The notes under the pieces: generated by a model
Told to the model about the DNA's origin: nothing
What the model saw: only the letters and a program-made list of their open reading frames with translations
The model's database searches: none
Position numbers and translations under genes: made by a program
Shown: positions 45,019 to 56,994 of the stretch, piece by piece
How positions within the stretch are numbered: position 1 is the first letter of the stretch
How the letters are laid out: each line of letters begins with the position of its first letter
NCBI RefSeq assembly: GCF_018812025.1
Contig: NC_063052.1
Span: 14,305,001 to 14,369,000, forward strand
DNA from: Megalobrama amblycephala
Lineage: Eukaryota > Chordata > Actinopteri > Cypriniformes > Xenocyprididae
Direction of reading: 5' to 3'
DNA: 64,000 nt

Positions 45019-47365
45019 TGACAATCTCATTGGCTGCAGGATCACCAGAGGCCAATCAGCTTGTGCCATGTGGTAATGATGTGATTTCCTGCAGATTGCA
45101 TATTATCAGCCTGCGCCGTCTAGAGATTCATGACTGAACTAGATATGATCTATATACATGAGAAAAAAAAATGACTGTGTGCATCTTTAATTAGTTACAT
45201 ACAAAACATGCTGCAGTTTCAGTAGTGCCTATCCAGTTGCAATGATATCATTTTTCATTATCTGCTATAATTATGGTTAATTTCAATGAATCAGAACTAT
45301 CCACATCTCTAAACACCTTGACGCTCCTTGCAAACTCGCATCACATCTGCTGAAATCCTTATTTAGCTTTGCTGAAGTAATAAAAATGAGTAAACAAATG
45401 TGTGAAAAACAACCGATGGAACGAAGCAGAAATGAAGAATACAAATCACGGCGGATTTGATCACAGCGCTAACTTGCATATTGAATCAAGTATTTTCCAG
45501 AGAAAGCCCAAGAGCAAGATGTACCGGCGTCCCAGACCTTGATTTTAGAAGAGTTTGACAAGGCAGGGTTTTTACACTCATTGCCCTCCATGCTCAGTCT
45601 CCCGAAGTGTCTGGGTAAAGTGATTTATTTCAAATTTAAAACAGCTTCTTCAAACAGTGCTGAAATGAAAATCCCCAGCTCCTCAGGTCCTTAACCCTGT
45701 CTGTTTTGTTCCGCTCAATTGAGGTGAGCCACTCTTCATCTCCTCAGTACATGCATACTAGACATTATAACATAAAAAAAGACCACAGCTGCCCTTAATT
45801 TCCACTTTATGTGAAAAGAAATGGTGAGAAATTTCCATCAACTGTGCTTCTTTTTGTCTAATGAATAATAAAGTGTACTCATAAAGGGAAATAAAGTGCT
45901 TCCCTGGCCTGTTGCCCTCAAGTTTGAATATAATAACAGTGGTGATTGAAGGTATGATCTACAGACTGAAATACCAAAACACTCTTTAATACCAAGAGAT
46001 GCAAACAGAACATGCTAACCAGCCAGCCCATGACACCTTGGTGCACAACAAATGTACTAAGAAATGTCACAAAACAGCTTTCACAAATCAAGTCTAAACA
46101 CGGAGCTTTTGATGCAACTGGATTTTTATCATGATTCATGTATATATACACACCAATCGGTGTAGGTTTGGGAATAGTTCTTTTAACCCTAATTGATGGA
46201 GTGTGTAGCTTTTCATTTCTTAAACAGCCATGTAGAAACACATATCATGGATTGATACATACAAGATCTTGATGCATGTTATTTCCATCAAGAGGTGCAT
46301 CAATTTTTGGTCAAGATCTTGTATCCAGATCTAGTCATAAGACTCTTAAGTATTTGCCTATTTGAACCCAAACAACTACTTTTTAATTTATTTATTTTTT
46401 CTCAGGCAGTGTATATGGTTTATCAGGTGTACATATTTTTTATGAAAATATGAGTTCCATTCGGTTCAGGTAAAATTTCACCTGAGGGAAGAACTTTAGC
46501 ATGTCATTTGATTTAGAGATGAGAGAGAACGACAAATTATGTGAATTTATGTGAAGTTATGCAATAAATATGTGAACTGATTCTTCGCATGCATTTTTAC
46601 TTCATTTTGATGAAAGTAACTCCATCAGCGTTTGCAAGGATTATACTGCTCTACTACTTGAAATTGCACCTTTTTATGCATCCAATAAAATCAATTTTGA
46701 AAATGAATGAATGCATATGCATGTCACTTGTCATGCATGCAATTTGCTTTGATGCTTCACTCCCAAATTAACTTACAGGAAAGCCATGGACACCAAAGTC
46801 CAGTCTAAAACTGCAATGGTCGATTTCCATGACACAAATCTGTGGTGATGCATGAGCACCATGAATAATCTAGAGATTGTGCTCATGGGTGAATAGTCAC
46901 AATCCTCACGTCACATTCTGTACAGCTGTGCTCTAATTGAGGTGCTGTTCAACAACATGTGGCTCCATTACCAATTCATGGAGAACTGCTTTATCATACT
47001 CAGCATGTGCGATTATTGCTACGTCACATTGTGCAAAGCTTGAAGTGGGATGACCCAAGGTGTTTTGAAATGGGTTCACTCTATATATCGAAGTTTCAAG
47101 AGGCATTTCAAATCACAAGAATGGGAGGCAGTGAGGGTCCTTCAGGAAATTGTGCCCAGCCTCTGAAGAGATGTTATACGTGATGCATACTCAAAAATTG
47201 AACTCTCACCATTCAGATTTCATAGTTTAGTCTAAAAGACAACACAAAACAGGGCTCAACAACAAAGATTTTTCTGCAGACCAGAAGTTCTTTACTTTCA
47301 CTGGCCTGAAAGGAGGGGGAAAAAATCTTTTTTTTTTTTTTTTGCTGTTGCTATTTTGTGTTTCT
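45019..47365. other. unique sequence without recognisable gene
   Basis: A small inverted repeat lies at 46253-46325 (ACAAGATCTTGATGCA and TCAAGATCTTGTAT). ORFs at 45918-46241 and 46959-47183 have no domains. The part 45280-45600 is repeat-free and could be conserved. Confidence 0.35.
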
Positions 47366-47369
47366 TTAA

Positions 47370-49026
47370 CCCTGTAAAGCCCACTGTTGCAGAATTACAA
47401 CATCACTTTGCAACAATTTTTAAAAAAGGCTTGCAAATGTTTTTTTTTTTTTTTTCTCTCAAGACCACATTTACATAGTTAATGGGTTCTATTGTTTGTC
47501 ATCAAAATGCTATTGGATAGAATAAGTGTTTATAGGTCCAGTCATCTGGCCATGAAGTTACTCTACCTGCAGACTTCGCGTCAAGCTCATCTCCTTTTTT
47601 CACATGACTGGATTTGTCAAGATTCAAGTAAGTAAATTTCCTTACATATTTTTTTTTGGTTTTTTTTTGTGTTTATTACAATGTCTAGAACACAGATATA
47701 TTTAGTTATTTTGGAAAACATTAATCAAATTTGATTTAGAGCTTGTTAAGTCCATGTTGTAATTCTACAGCGTTGGGCTAGAGTGGTAGTCAAAATAGCC
47801 TGTGCTCCTACATGTTACATAAGGACACTGCACTTCTCACATGGTCAAACTGAAATTTAAACTGTTAGATTCATTGTAACTAAGTTCTAAATGTGCTTTT
47901 CTGTTAAATTTGTACTTAGTTTAGTTTAGACCATAATTAAACACAGGAATAAACTGTATGTGGGATTTAAAACTCCATCATCCAGAGCAGTGAAACTCCC
48001 TGTATCCTTGTAGTTTATTTGTTTTTTAACTTCTAAATGATCCTGAGATTTTTTTTTGAGTGTTGGCCAAGTAGCAGTTTATAGCATTAGGAGCTCTGAA
48101 TGATTTTGGGGGATGCCTTTTGCATTCTTCAGGGACAGGTGTGAATGGTCTTGAACATGAACCTGTAAGTGCTCTGGGGGGATGCATGTGTTCCTTTAGT
48201 ATGATAAGTAGAGAGCATAATAGGCCAGCCAGACAGTATTGTTTGAATGTAGTAGTGGAATTTTGATTAGCATTTGCATTGAAATTATAATACTTTGATG
48301 GATAATATACTTAGATCTCTACCCTCGACACATGGTCTACCACCCTGTATTCTTTCAGTTTATCTACTACAATATAAGACCCATTTGTATTATTCACTCA
48401 TTCATTTTTTTACTTTTTCCATTTCAGAATGCTAAGATGTCATCGGAATACCCCCCACTGGATGTACGCAACGACATTATTGCACATTTCCCAGTAAAGA
48501 AGAGAGGACGCTGTAGACACTGCAATAATGGATACACAAATACACTGTAGCAAGTGCAATGTTCACCTGTGCTTCTCAGATGAAAAGAACTTGGGGACAG
48601 TCTTAGGGGCTATCACTGTAAAACACAGACTTCATTCAAATCACATTGAAAGTGATAGAAGAAAAAGTTTTATAAATACAAATTTTTTTGATATTTTTAT
48701 TAATAAATGCTTATTCATAAAAAATATGATTGTTGTGTGATTATTACTCATGATATATACTGTTATGGAGCTATGTAAGCAATCAACCCTGCAAATGAAT
48801 GCTTAAATGCTCTGTATATCTGTTCAGACAAAGAGAGTACAAATACAGAAATTCTGCTCCTATCTAGGCCCAACATTGCAATATTACAACATTTCCCTAA
48901 AAAATTACTAAAAAGTAAAAAAAATTTGAAAAATCTTTAATTTCTACATCAGAGGCCTCCTAAAACAATATCTGAGAGGTCAAAAAAAAAAAAAAAATGT
49001 GCTCTTTTTTTTCTATATTTACAGGG
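47370..49026 (+). mobile_element. piggyBac-like transposon remnant
   Basis: TTAA (47366-47369) precedes CCCTGTAAAGCCC. The right end TTTACAGGG is followed by TTGA, a one-base change from TTAA. CCCT ends and a TTAA target are the hallmark of piggyBac. A subterminal motif around GCAGAATTACAACAT occurs at about 47387-47401, inverted near 47755-47772 (ATGTTGTAATTCTACAG), and in variant form near 48872-48890. A strong splice donor (CAAGTAAGTAAA) near 47625 may end a 5' exon. At 1657 bp it is shorter than full piggyBac elements, so most of the transposase is deleted. Confidence 0.75.
48428..48665 (+). pseudogene. piggyBac transposase C-terminal zinc-finger exon, broken
   Basis: After a splice acceptor (TTCCATTTCAG ending 48427), the frame reads residues EYPPLDVRNDIIAHFPVKKR and then RGRCRHCNNGYTNT. 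Following a frame break it reads CSKCNVHLCFSDEKN. The paired CxxC, CxKC and LC cysteines match the C-terminal cysteine-rich domain of PGBD-type transposases, which binds the transposon ends. A stop appears at 48548-48550 because about two bases are missing between the two cysteine pairs (or one is gained). No DDD catalytic domain can be seen upstream. Placement inside a TTAA/CCCT element supports the identity. Confidence 0.78.
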
Positions 49027-49115
49027 TTGAAAATTAACAAAGTTGGCATGAAATGAAAATTCATTTTCTAAATGCATGTTGTTGATCTAATTGTAAACGA
49101 TTCACTCATGCATAT

Positions 49116-49146
49116 GATGTTGTTGTTGTTGTTGTTGTTGTTGTTT
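49116..49146. repeat. (GTT)n microsatellite
   Basis: About ten GTT triplets. Confidence 0.9.
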
Positions 49147-49208
49147 TCCCATCATTTTAATCACTTGTAATTTTTAATGGCATATGCTGGACTTCTCCCA
49201 TCATTTTG

Positions 49209-50665
49209 TACGGAAGAAGATTAGGGCCAAGCAATAATAAAAAAATAAAACCATCTCGAGGTTAAAGTTGTTACATTTCAAGAAAAAACTCGTTAAATTT
49301 CGAGAAAAAAGTCGAAATAAAATGTTGAGAATAAACTTGTTAAATTACAAGAAAAAACTTGTTAAATTTCAAGAAAAAGGTCGAAATAAAATGTTGAGAA
49401 TAAACTCGTTAAATTACAAGAAAAAACTCGTTAAATTTCGAGAAAAGTCGAGATAAAATTTTGAGAATAAAGTCATTAAATTATGAATTTGTTCTCATAA
49501 TTTAACGACTTTTTTCTCGTAATTTAATGACTTTATTCTTGTAATTTAATGAGTTTACTCTCAACATTTAATGAGTTTATTCTCAACATTTTATCTTGAC
49601 TTTTTTCTCATAATTTAATGAGTTTATTCTCGTAATTTAATGACTTTATTCTTGTAATTTAATGACTTTATTCTCAACATTTAATGAGTTTATTCTCATA
49701 ATTTAATGAGTTTATTCTCAACATTTTATCTTGACTTTTTTCTCGTAATTTAATGACTTTATTCTCATAATTTAACGAGTTTATTCTCAACATTTTAACT
49801 TGACTTTTTTCTCGTAATTTAATGAGTTTATTCTCATAATTTAACGAGTTTATTCTCAACATTTTATCTTGACTTTTTTCTCGTAATTTAATGACTTTAT
49901 TCTCAACATTTAATGAGTTTATTCTCATAATTTAATGAGTTTATTCTCAACATTTTATCTTGACTTTTTTCTCATAATTTAATGAGTTTATTCTCATAAT
50001 TTAATGAGTTTATTCTCAACATTTTATCTTGACTTTTTTCTCGTAATTTAATGACTTTATTCTCAACATTTAATGAGTTTATTCTCATAATTTAATGAGT
50101 TTATTCTCAACATTTTATCTTGACTTTTTTCTCATAATTTAATGAGTTTATTCTCATAATTTAACGAGTTTATTCTCAACATTTTATCTTGACTTTTTTC
50201 TCGTAATTTAATGACTTTATTCTCAACATTTTATCTTGACTTTTTTCTCGTAATTTAATGACTTTATTCTCAACATTTAATGAGTTTATTCTCATAATTT
50301 AATGAGTTTATTCTCAACATTTTAATCTTGACATTTTTCTCGTAATGTAACGACTTTTTTCTCATAATTTAACGAGTTTATTCTCAACATTTTATCTTGA
50401 CTTTTTTCTCAAAATGTAATGACTTTATTCTCAACATTTTATCTCGACATTTTTCTCGAAATTTAACGACATTTTTCTCATAATTTAATGAATTTGTTCT
50501 CGTAATTTAACGACTTTTTCTTGTAATTTAATGACTTTATTCCCAACATTTTATCTCGACTTTTTTCTCGAAATTTAACGAGTTTTTTCTTGGAATTTAA
50601 CAACTTTAATCATCTCGAGATGGTTTTATTTTTTTATTATTGCTTGGCCCTAATCCTCTTCCGTA
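49209..50665. mobile_element. TACGG-ended foldback element with expanded arm (1457 bp)
   Basis: The ends TACGGAAGAAGATTAGGGCC and GGCCCTAATCCTCTTCCGTA are complementary with one mismatch. ATTTTG lies on both sides (49203-49208 and 50666-50671). The left arm is short (to about 49485), while the right arm has expanded to over 1.1 kb of tandem modules (CTCAACATTTTATCTTGAC, TTTTTTCTCGTAATTTAATG, TTATTCTCATAATTTAACG) with a compound period near 69 bases. Repetitive ORFs such as the 84-codon one at 49674 are products of the modules. Confidence 0.92.
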
Positions 50666-50671
50666 ATTTTG

Positions 50672-52217
50672 TCCTCATAAACCATATATTCTTAAAATTG
50701 ACTGCAAGCTTGCATTCAGATCTGCCTCCATCCAAAAACAGATGGATAGAACCAAGTTCTCTTTTCTTTTCGATAATCCGTTTCACTCAGATGTACGTCA
50801 CAACATAGAAGAAAACATCTGTTCGTATTCCCTTTACATTGCATCTTTAAATAATTTTTTATATAATATTTTGCTATAATAACTGTATATTATACAGTAC
50901 AGCTGACACTCCTACATTCATAAACACATGACATGAAGCCATGTTCAAGGCAGCACAGAAAACACATCTGAAGAGTAAGGAAAAAGTATTAAAAATACTT
51001 TTTCAATTTTAAAAACTTTTTATTCTAGCTTCATACATCCTTTTTTATCAATGCTTGAATAAAAAAAATAAAAAAATTTTTTTTTAAAAAATCTGAGCAA
51101 TCAAAACAATAGATGATCAAAACATAGATTTCCTCTTCATGGGTTAGACATTTCATTCAGTAACATTAGGCAGTTTTGATTTTTATGCTTTTTAATATTT
51201 GATGATCATGTTGTTTGCTTCTATCACTTGTTTCTGCTTCTTCTTTCCCTGTGTTTTGATCCGGAGATTCTGTACTACTTCAGAAGAAGCGTAATAGCGC
51301 CTCCTACCATATAACAGTGCAAACATGGACAGCTGGAAAATTCAGTCAGTGAGGAGTACATAAAAAGTAGACTGAAAGTATACTTTCTTATTTTTAGTTA
51401 AAAAAAATAATTATAATAATTGCACACTTGAATAAACTTCTTTTTCGTAAGGGCAATCACAGCAAACCTTCATAGAGGATATTCTGGGCTGTTTACTAAT
51501 ATGTGGCATGACAACAACATACAGAAAATTCAGCACTCGCTCATTTGAGCAAGTGTAGGTTCTGCTAACAGGTCCGAACCAGCCTCATGTTTATCACTGA
51601 GCCCTGTGAGAAAGAGAAAAAAATCCCAAAAACGCTGACTCCAAGCATTCATCTTCACTTTAGATGTGGATGTCATATTTTACTCCCCATGTAGGCAGAT
51701 AGGATAAGACAGGAGCACTGTTCATTCACCATTCTGCTGCCCTGGCACCTGTGGGAAAAGCAATCTGGCATCCCTCCATCACCACCTCTCTCCCTCCTGT
51801 CCCGGGTGTAAAAAGGTGTTGTCCACTAGTTGAACCCTGCCCACGGCACACAGTCAGAGGTGATGTGACAGATGGAAAAAAAGCTGTTTATTTGGCTTGT
51901 GCTCAGTTTTTGAACTGACAGGTAAAACCTGGCCCTGCTTCCCTGCTCCTGACAGATGTGGCCATTAGTTGTAACACACTAGCATACCAACCAGTTTAGA
52001 GTGACAACATCTCACTGACTGAGGAGTGAGGAGCTCTGATTGGAGACAGACTCACAGTGCTAAACTCCCTCACTGACAACAACAGGAACAACTCTAGACT
52101 TTCACTGAAACCAATGATTATGTTCATTTTAAACCTAATGAATCAATAAATGAATAGACACTGACACTGATAGGCGTTGTAATATTCTTCAGGAAGGGAG
52201 ATGTTCAAAAGCATGTC
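50672..52217. other. unique sequence without recognisable gene
   Basis: AT-rich up to about 51200, then balanced composition. No ORF with a motif and no repeat ends seen. 51640-52100 could hold non-coding conserved sequence. Confidence 0.4.
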
Positions 52218-52221
52218 TTAA

Positions 52222-52275
52222 AGGGACGGTTCATCCAAAAATGTAAATTATTTTATCACTCACCTTGTGTTGTTA
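52222..52275. mobile_element. family E end fragment
   Basis: TTAA (52218-52221) is followed by AGGGACGGTTCATCCAAAAA and TCACTCACCTTGTGTTGTT, matching the left ends of 14125 and 23886. Confidence 0.65.
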
Positions 52276-52344
52276 TTTTTATACATTTATTTATAAATGA
52301 ACTTAAATTGACAAAAGCTATTATATGACTTTATAAGACCAAGT

Positions 52345-52640
52345 TGTACATAGACATAGGCTGAATTTTCAGCATCATTACTCCAGTCTTCAGTGTCACA
52401 TGATCCTGCAGAAATCATTCTAATATGATGATTTGCTGCTTGAGAAACATTTATGATTATTAACTGATTATTATCATGTTGAAAATAGTTGCTTAATATT
52501 TTTGTGGAAGCTTTCTTTTCTTTTCTTGTTGTTAAACCATTAAAAAGTTAAAAATAACAGCATTCATTTGAAATAAAAATCTAAATGTCTTTACTGTAAC
52601 TTTTGGACAATTTAATGCATCCGTATTGAATAAAAGTACT
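52345..52640 (-). mobile_element. dispersed fish repeat R1, copy 4
   Basis: CTGAATTTTCAGCATCATTA and TCAGTGTCACATGATCCTGC match copy 1 in the same orientation. Confidence 0.7.
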
Positions 52641-53030
52641 TATATTTTCATATTTTAAATCTTAAAAGGGCCTAAACTTTGTGTAAGTGATTAATCACCA
52701 AAAATAAAACATTGTCTAATTTTAAAATGTTTTTAAAAATATTTTAAAGTAATTTACAATGTTTTAATGGATAAAATATTGCTATTGTGTAGAGTAAAAC
52801 TTGCTTACAAGCTACTGTGTTGTGATGATTTGTGAGGGAATCATTTTTTAGATTTTAAATCTTCATCAAGTAATCATAATCCATTAGAAAAATGTTGGAA
52901 AAGTCATGGAAAATCATTGGTCAAAAAGTCATCAACATGGCTTATTTAAAAATAAATAAATAAATAATAAAATTAAATAAGCACAGCACAACTAACATTA
53001 ATTCTAAGCGGCCATACATTATTCCAGATG
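52641..53030. other. AT-rich sequence
   Basis: Contains a short TAAA run (52957-52972). No gene or repeat end is seen. Confidence 0.5.
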
Positions 53031-53034
53031 TTAA

Positions 53035-53865
53035 AGGATTAGTTCCACTTTTAAATAAACTTTTCCTGATAATTTACTCACCCCCATGTCATCCAAGATG
53101 TTCTTTCTTCAGTCGAAAAGAAATTAAAGTTTTTGATGAAAACATTCCAGGATTTTTCTCCATATAGTAGACTTGAATGGGCACCAAATGATTGAAGGTC
53201 AAAATTAGTTTCAGTGCAGCTTCAAATTGTTCAACACGATCCCAGATGAGAAATAAGGGCCTTATCTAGTGAAACCATCGCTCATTTTCTGAAAAAAATT
53301 TGAAAATTATATAAGTTTTAACCTTAAATGCTCATCTTGAACTAGCTCTCTTCTTCTTCTCCTCTATTAGAATTCCAGCAGTGTAGACACTGCTAAGCGT
53401 AATACTGCCCTCCACAGGCCAAAGTTTGAAATTGTTATATACTATTGAACTAGTATATTGCATATAAAAATTAGTTCAAACTTTGACCTGTGTAGGGCAG
53501 TAATACGCTTAGCAGTGTCTACACTGCTGGAATTCTAATAGAGAAGAAGAAGAAGAGAGCTAGTTCAAGATGAGCATTTAAGGTTAAAACTTATATAATT
53601 TTCAATTTTTTTCAGAAAATGAGTGATGGTTTCACTAGATAAGACCCTTATTTCTCATCTGGGATCGTTTTGAACAATTTGAAGCTGCACTGAAACTAAT
53701 TTTGACCTTCAATCGCTTGGTGCCCATTCAAGTCTATAATCCTGGAATGTTTTCATCAAAAACTTTAATTTCTTTTCGACTGAAGAAAGAAAGACATGAA
53801 CATCTTGGATGACATGGGGGTGAGTAAATTATCAGGAAAAGTTTATTTAAAAGTGAACTAATCCT
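53035..53865. mobile_element. 831-bp TTAA-flanked near-perfect palindrome, family L copy 2
   Basis: TTAA lies at 53031-53034 and 53866-53869. The ends AGGATTAGTTCCACTTTTAA and its complement are joined by arms of about 410 bases that stay highly complementary to a small loop near 53440-53465. A central feature is AATTCCAGCAGTGTAGACAC at 53371 and its complement at 53511. The copy at 44415 is the same family. It cannot encode a protein and would form a long hairpin if transcribed. Confidence 0.92.
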
Positions 53866-53869
53866 TTAA

Positions 53870-54389
53870 TATTATTTCTACCGAACAGATCACCTTGTGA
53901 ACATGACATGCCTAAGCTGCCTAAGACTAACAAAAACTCAATTCAAGAACCCAACAATGAAAAAGTGATTCAGTGATTCACACAGATGACAGTGACACAC
54001 AGCACCAGTGGCTGGTAAAAAGCATTACGCTGAAGTTTTATGGTTCAGAGCGCAGGGCACCTGCTTCCTACAGAGCTTTCTTCAAGGCATGTTTGTACAC
54101 AAAATGACCAGTCCCCTTAAAGACCGCTGGGTGAATCATGAGGTTTAAGAGATCTGAGCCTCCAGGCTAATGCAAACCGCTGCTAAACACACACACACAC
54201 ACAGTCCTCCAATGCAAGTAAGTAATGTACCATTAACCAGGAGAAAGCAGTGAATTTTCTCTCTCTTAAATTTAGGGTAATATTCTAAAATTGATTGAGT
54301 ATAGTTCAACTCAACATTCCAAAAATGCACATATGGAATGGTCACGTTCTTTCAGCACCAAATAACTTACCCAATAATACACTAACCCT
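53870..54389. other. unique sequence with a short CA run
   Basis: A (CA)n run at 54187-54203. No gene is recognised. Confidence 0.5.
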
Positions 54390-54478
54390 GAAATTTACAT
54401 CTCACAGGAAAAAGCATACATTGACTATAGCATAATTATTAATATTTCATTGGTTCTTTTTTGCATGTGTTCATAATT
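54390..54478. mobile_element. family D fragment (third copy)
   Basis: CTCACAGGAAAAAGCATACA and TTAATATTTCATTGGTTC match 42460-42530 and 12000-12060. It is cut off by the GGGGCC-type repeat. A GCCTGGCCAAAA stretch at 56885 may be its continuation, but the match is short. Confidence 0.6.
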
Positions 54479-55915
54479 AGGGGCCAAGCCCCAAAGGGGC
54501 TGTAGCCCCTATTGTAATTGTACGTTTTCCCTTTTATTATTATTATTCTTCCTCCCGAATGGGAGTCTATGGCAGCCCTATCAACGGAACATGAGAAAAT
54601 GATGAAATTTGGCACACTTGTAGTGATGGTCATGTCTAGAAATCTGACCAATTTTGGAGTCTCTAGGACCAACTCTATAGCGCCACCACCAGTTCAAAAA
54701 TTCAACATTCTAAAGTTTATAACTTTTGAACCATTTGCTCTAGAAAAATACAATTTAGTACATCTGATTCGTCTCTTCCTGCTGATTCTATTCAAATTCT
54801 TACATTAAGTCTCCGCCCATTACAGTAGCGGCCATTTTGAAAAGTACAGTATTCCGTTTTTTCGCTACTCCTCCTTCAAAATTTGTCCAATTTTGTCCAA
54901 ACTTTGATCAGGTGATCTTTGGTCTGAGCCGCACAGAAATGACTGAACAGATTTTTTTTTTCATCTTTGTTCAAAAGTTATGATGTCACGAAGTTAACGA
55001 GGTTGACCCAAAATTGCTATAGAGGCTGTATCTCGGCCAAACTTTGAGCAATCAAAACTAAAATTGGTACACTTGATCAAGACCATGATCTGAGGTTCCA
55101 TGCCAAATTTGGGAACAGCGCCACCTACAGGTCATGAGATCTGAAAAATGGCTATTTTGGCCAATAACTTTTGAACACTTTATTAGAAAATCAAGATCTT
55201 GGTGTCTTGGTGGATTCCCTGTGCCATGCCGAATCCGAGGATATCGAATTCGTCAACATCGGATGAACCACGTGTCCGCCATTTTGAATTTTGTCATAAA
55301 TTGCAATAACTTTTAAACAATTTGACATATCTTCACACAAATTGGTATGTATGACCTTTAGAAGGTCCTGAAGGTACCTGAGAAGTTTCAACACAGCGCC
55401 ACCTACTGTTCCACAGATGTAATGATTATTGCAAAACCACTTATAACTTTTGAAAACACTTTCCAAAATGTGTATGCTTTATGTCATTTTATTCCCTGGC
55501 TTATGCCGATTCCGACGATGTGTCATTTGTCATTTTCCTTAAATGTACCTGTCCGCCATATTGAAATAAATGGAAAACAGTTTTTTCGCTACTCCTCCTA
55601 CAATTTTTGTCCAATTTTGTCCAAAATCAGCTCAGGTGATCTTTGGACCGAGCCGCACAGAAATGACTGAATGGATTTTTGATATTCGCTACCATTCCCA
55701 AGATATTCATCTCTGAATGTGACCTTGCTTGTGTTTGTTGTCTTATGCTAGTTAGCTTAGCATGCTAATTGCTTAGCATGCTAACCAGTTGTCATTCTCT
55801 TTAATGTGGCTCTTCAGTTAGTAACATACGTTAATAATGCAGCTTCAAATAATAGCATCATAAAGTTTGAAGCTTAGCATGGACTCAAAATATGGTTAGC
55901 ATGCTAAGTAAGTGC
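54479..55915 (+). mobile_element. GGGGCCAAGCCCC-type cyprinid repeat
   Basis: It begins AGGGGCCAAGCCCCAAAGGG and includes phrases I recall from an abundant cyprinid repeat (CTATGGCAGCCC, TATAGCGCCACCACC, AGCGCCACCTAC). A segment of about 95 bases is repeated about 725 bases apart: CGCTACTCCTCC, TTTGTCCAATTTTGTCCAAA and GAGCCGCACAGAAATGACTG at 54858-54955 and again at 55581-55678. No coding domain, and the class is unknown to me. Confidence 0.65.
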
Positions 55916-55921
55916 TTTTTT

Positions 55922-56849
55922 TGTCAAGAGCAGTTCGGTTGGTTAGACTATATTCACAGGATTCGAGCTTCCACAGTCTGATTGAATGTGCATTCTCAAG
56001 TGAGCTAAACGTTGTTAAAAGCACAGTTATCTGAAAGCCCTGTATCCGAAGTCATAGTAGCCTAGAATCCCAGCTACAACAACCCAATTTTCCTCAAATA
56101 GTGTGTTATAATAAATTCTCTTTGAGCAGGCGGCTTGGATTAGAAATACACGCCTGAAGGGTTTCATGCTGAAAAGTTCATTTTCATCTAACCCTTTATG
56201 CTACATTTCTATAGTTACGAAAAATTCTTGCCCGTAACTTCACTGTAACACAGCTGTTTCATGTTTCAGTTCATACATCTGCTGTTTTTCCTCTTCCTGC
56301 TCTGTATTAGGCACTACAAGCACTGATGAGTTTGGCAGAATGCATCTAAAGTGCAGCTTTATACAGAATTCTTCATGTTGAGTTCATTTTCACATGAACT
56401 AATAAACTTTTCGGCAGGTAATGGAAACATTCACTTGGCACAGATGGCATTGCAATTTGAGATGAGAAATGGACCTTATAACCGTGAAGGTCGTGGATTC
56501 GAATCTCGTGTGGGGTTCCTTTATACAATTGTAAACGTGTAATGCATTTTTTTTTTGATTTTTTTTTTATCCAAACTAAGTGATTGTGCTAATCTTTATT
56601 CCTTCTTCAGACGAGTCCCTTACAAGGCATTTTAGTTCATTCCGCCGTTCGTTGCACATAGAGACCAATTCTATTGATAAAACACATTTGAGGAAAATTT
56701 CATTTCCAGCTTGTCCTGTCTGAGGCTACTATGATTGGAATGTAGCATTGCAATTTCTGCTGTTTTTAACAACGTTCCTAGCTCACGTAGTTGCGCTAAC
56801 TCCGGGAAGCTTGAATCTGTGAATATATTGCCAACTGAACTGCTTGACA
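55922..56849. mobile_element. foldback unit with about 200-bp inverted arms
   Basis: The left arm (55922-56130) and right arm (56658-56849) are diverged inverted copies. CAGTTCGGTTGGTTAGAC, ATATTCACAGGATTCGAGCT and TTTTCCTCAAATAGTGTG on the left match the complement of TGAGGAAAATTTCATTTCC, AGCTTGAATCTGTGAATATA and CCAACTGAACTGCTTGAC on the right. The interior of about 530 bases holds a tRNA-like sequence (56430-56520). Confidence 0.65.
56430..56520 (+). other. tRNA-like sequence with A and B boxes
   Basis: An A-box-like TGGCACAGATGGCA at 56436-56449 and a B-box-like GGATTCGAATC at 56495-56505 are spaced as in tRNA genes. A run of T follows near 56546. The anticodon region (GGACCTTATAACC) does not form a clean five-pair stem, so it is not a functional tRNA. 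It may be the head of a tRNA-derived SINE or a captured tRNA relic. Confidence 0.4.
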
Positions 56850-56994
56850 TAAGCAGCTGACTGCATTTCTTCATTTATGATAGCCTGGCCAAAAATGTGT
56901 CTATACATCTTATGAGCCGCGCATTAGTTGTGTGCATTATTCACACGTAAATGTTACTGAAACTACTGTACTGCCAGCCTAGCGGAGACATTAA

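Noticed and set aside
46253..46325. Small inverted repeat as a microRNA precursor
   Set aside because: Arms of about 15 bases with a large, poorly paired middle are not enough for a call.
48332..48427. Upstream part of the ORF joined to the piggyBac exon
   Set aside because: It is a pyrimidine-rich intron end before a clear splice acceptor, so it is not part of the protein.
49674..49928. ORF with repeated KLREKSQDKMLRINSLN units
   Set aside because: A product of the tandem modules in the TACGG element. Similar ORFs at 32406 and 49268 have the same origin.
56430..56520. Functional tRNA gene
   Set aside because: The anticodon arm does not pair properly, so only a tRNA-like relic is supported.
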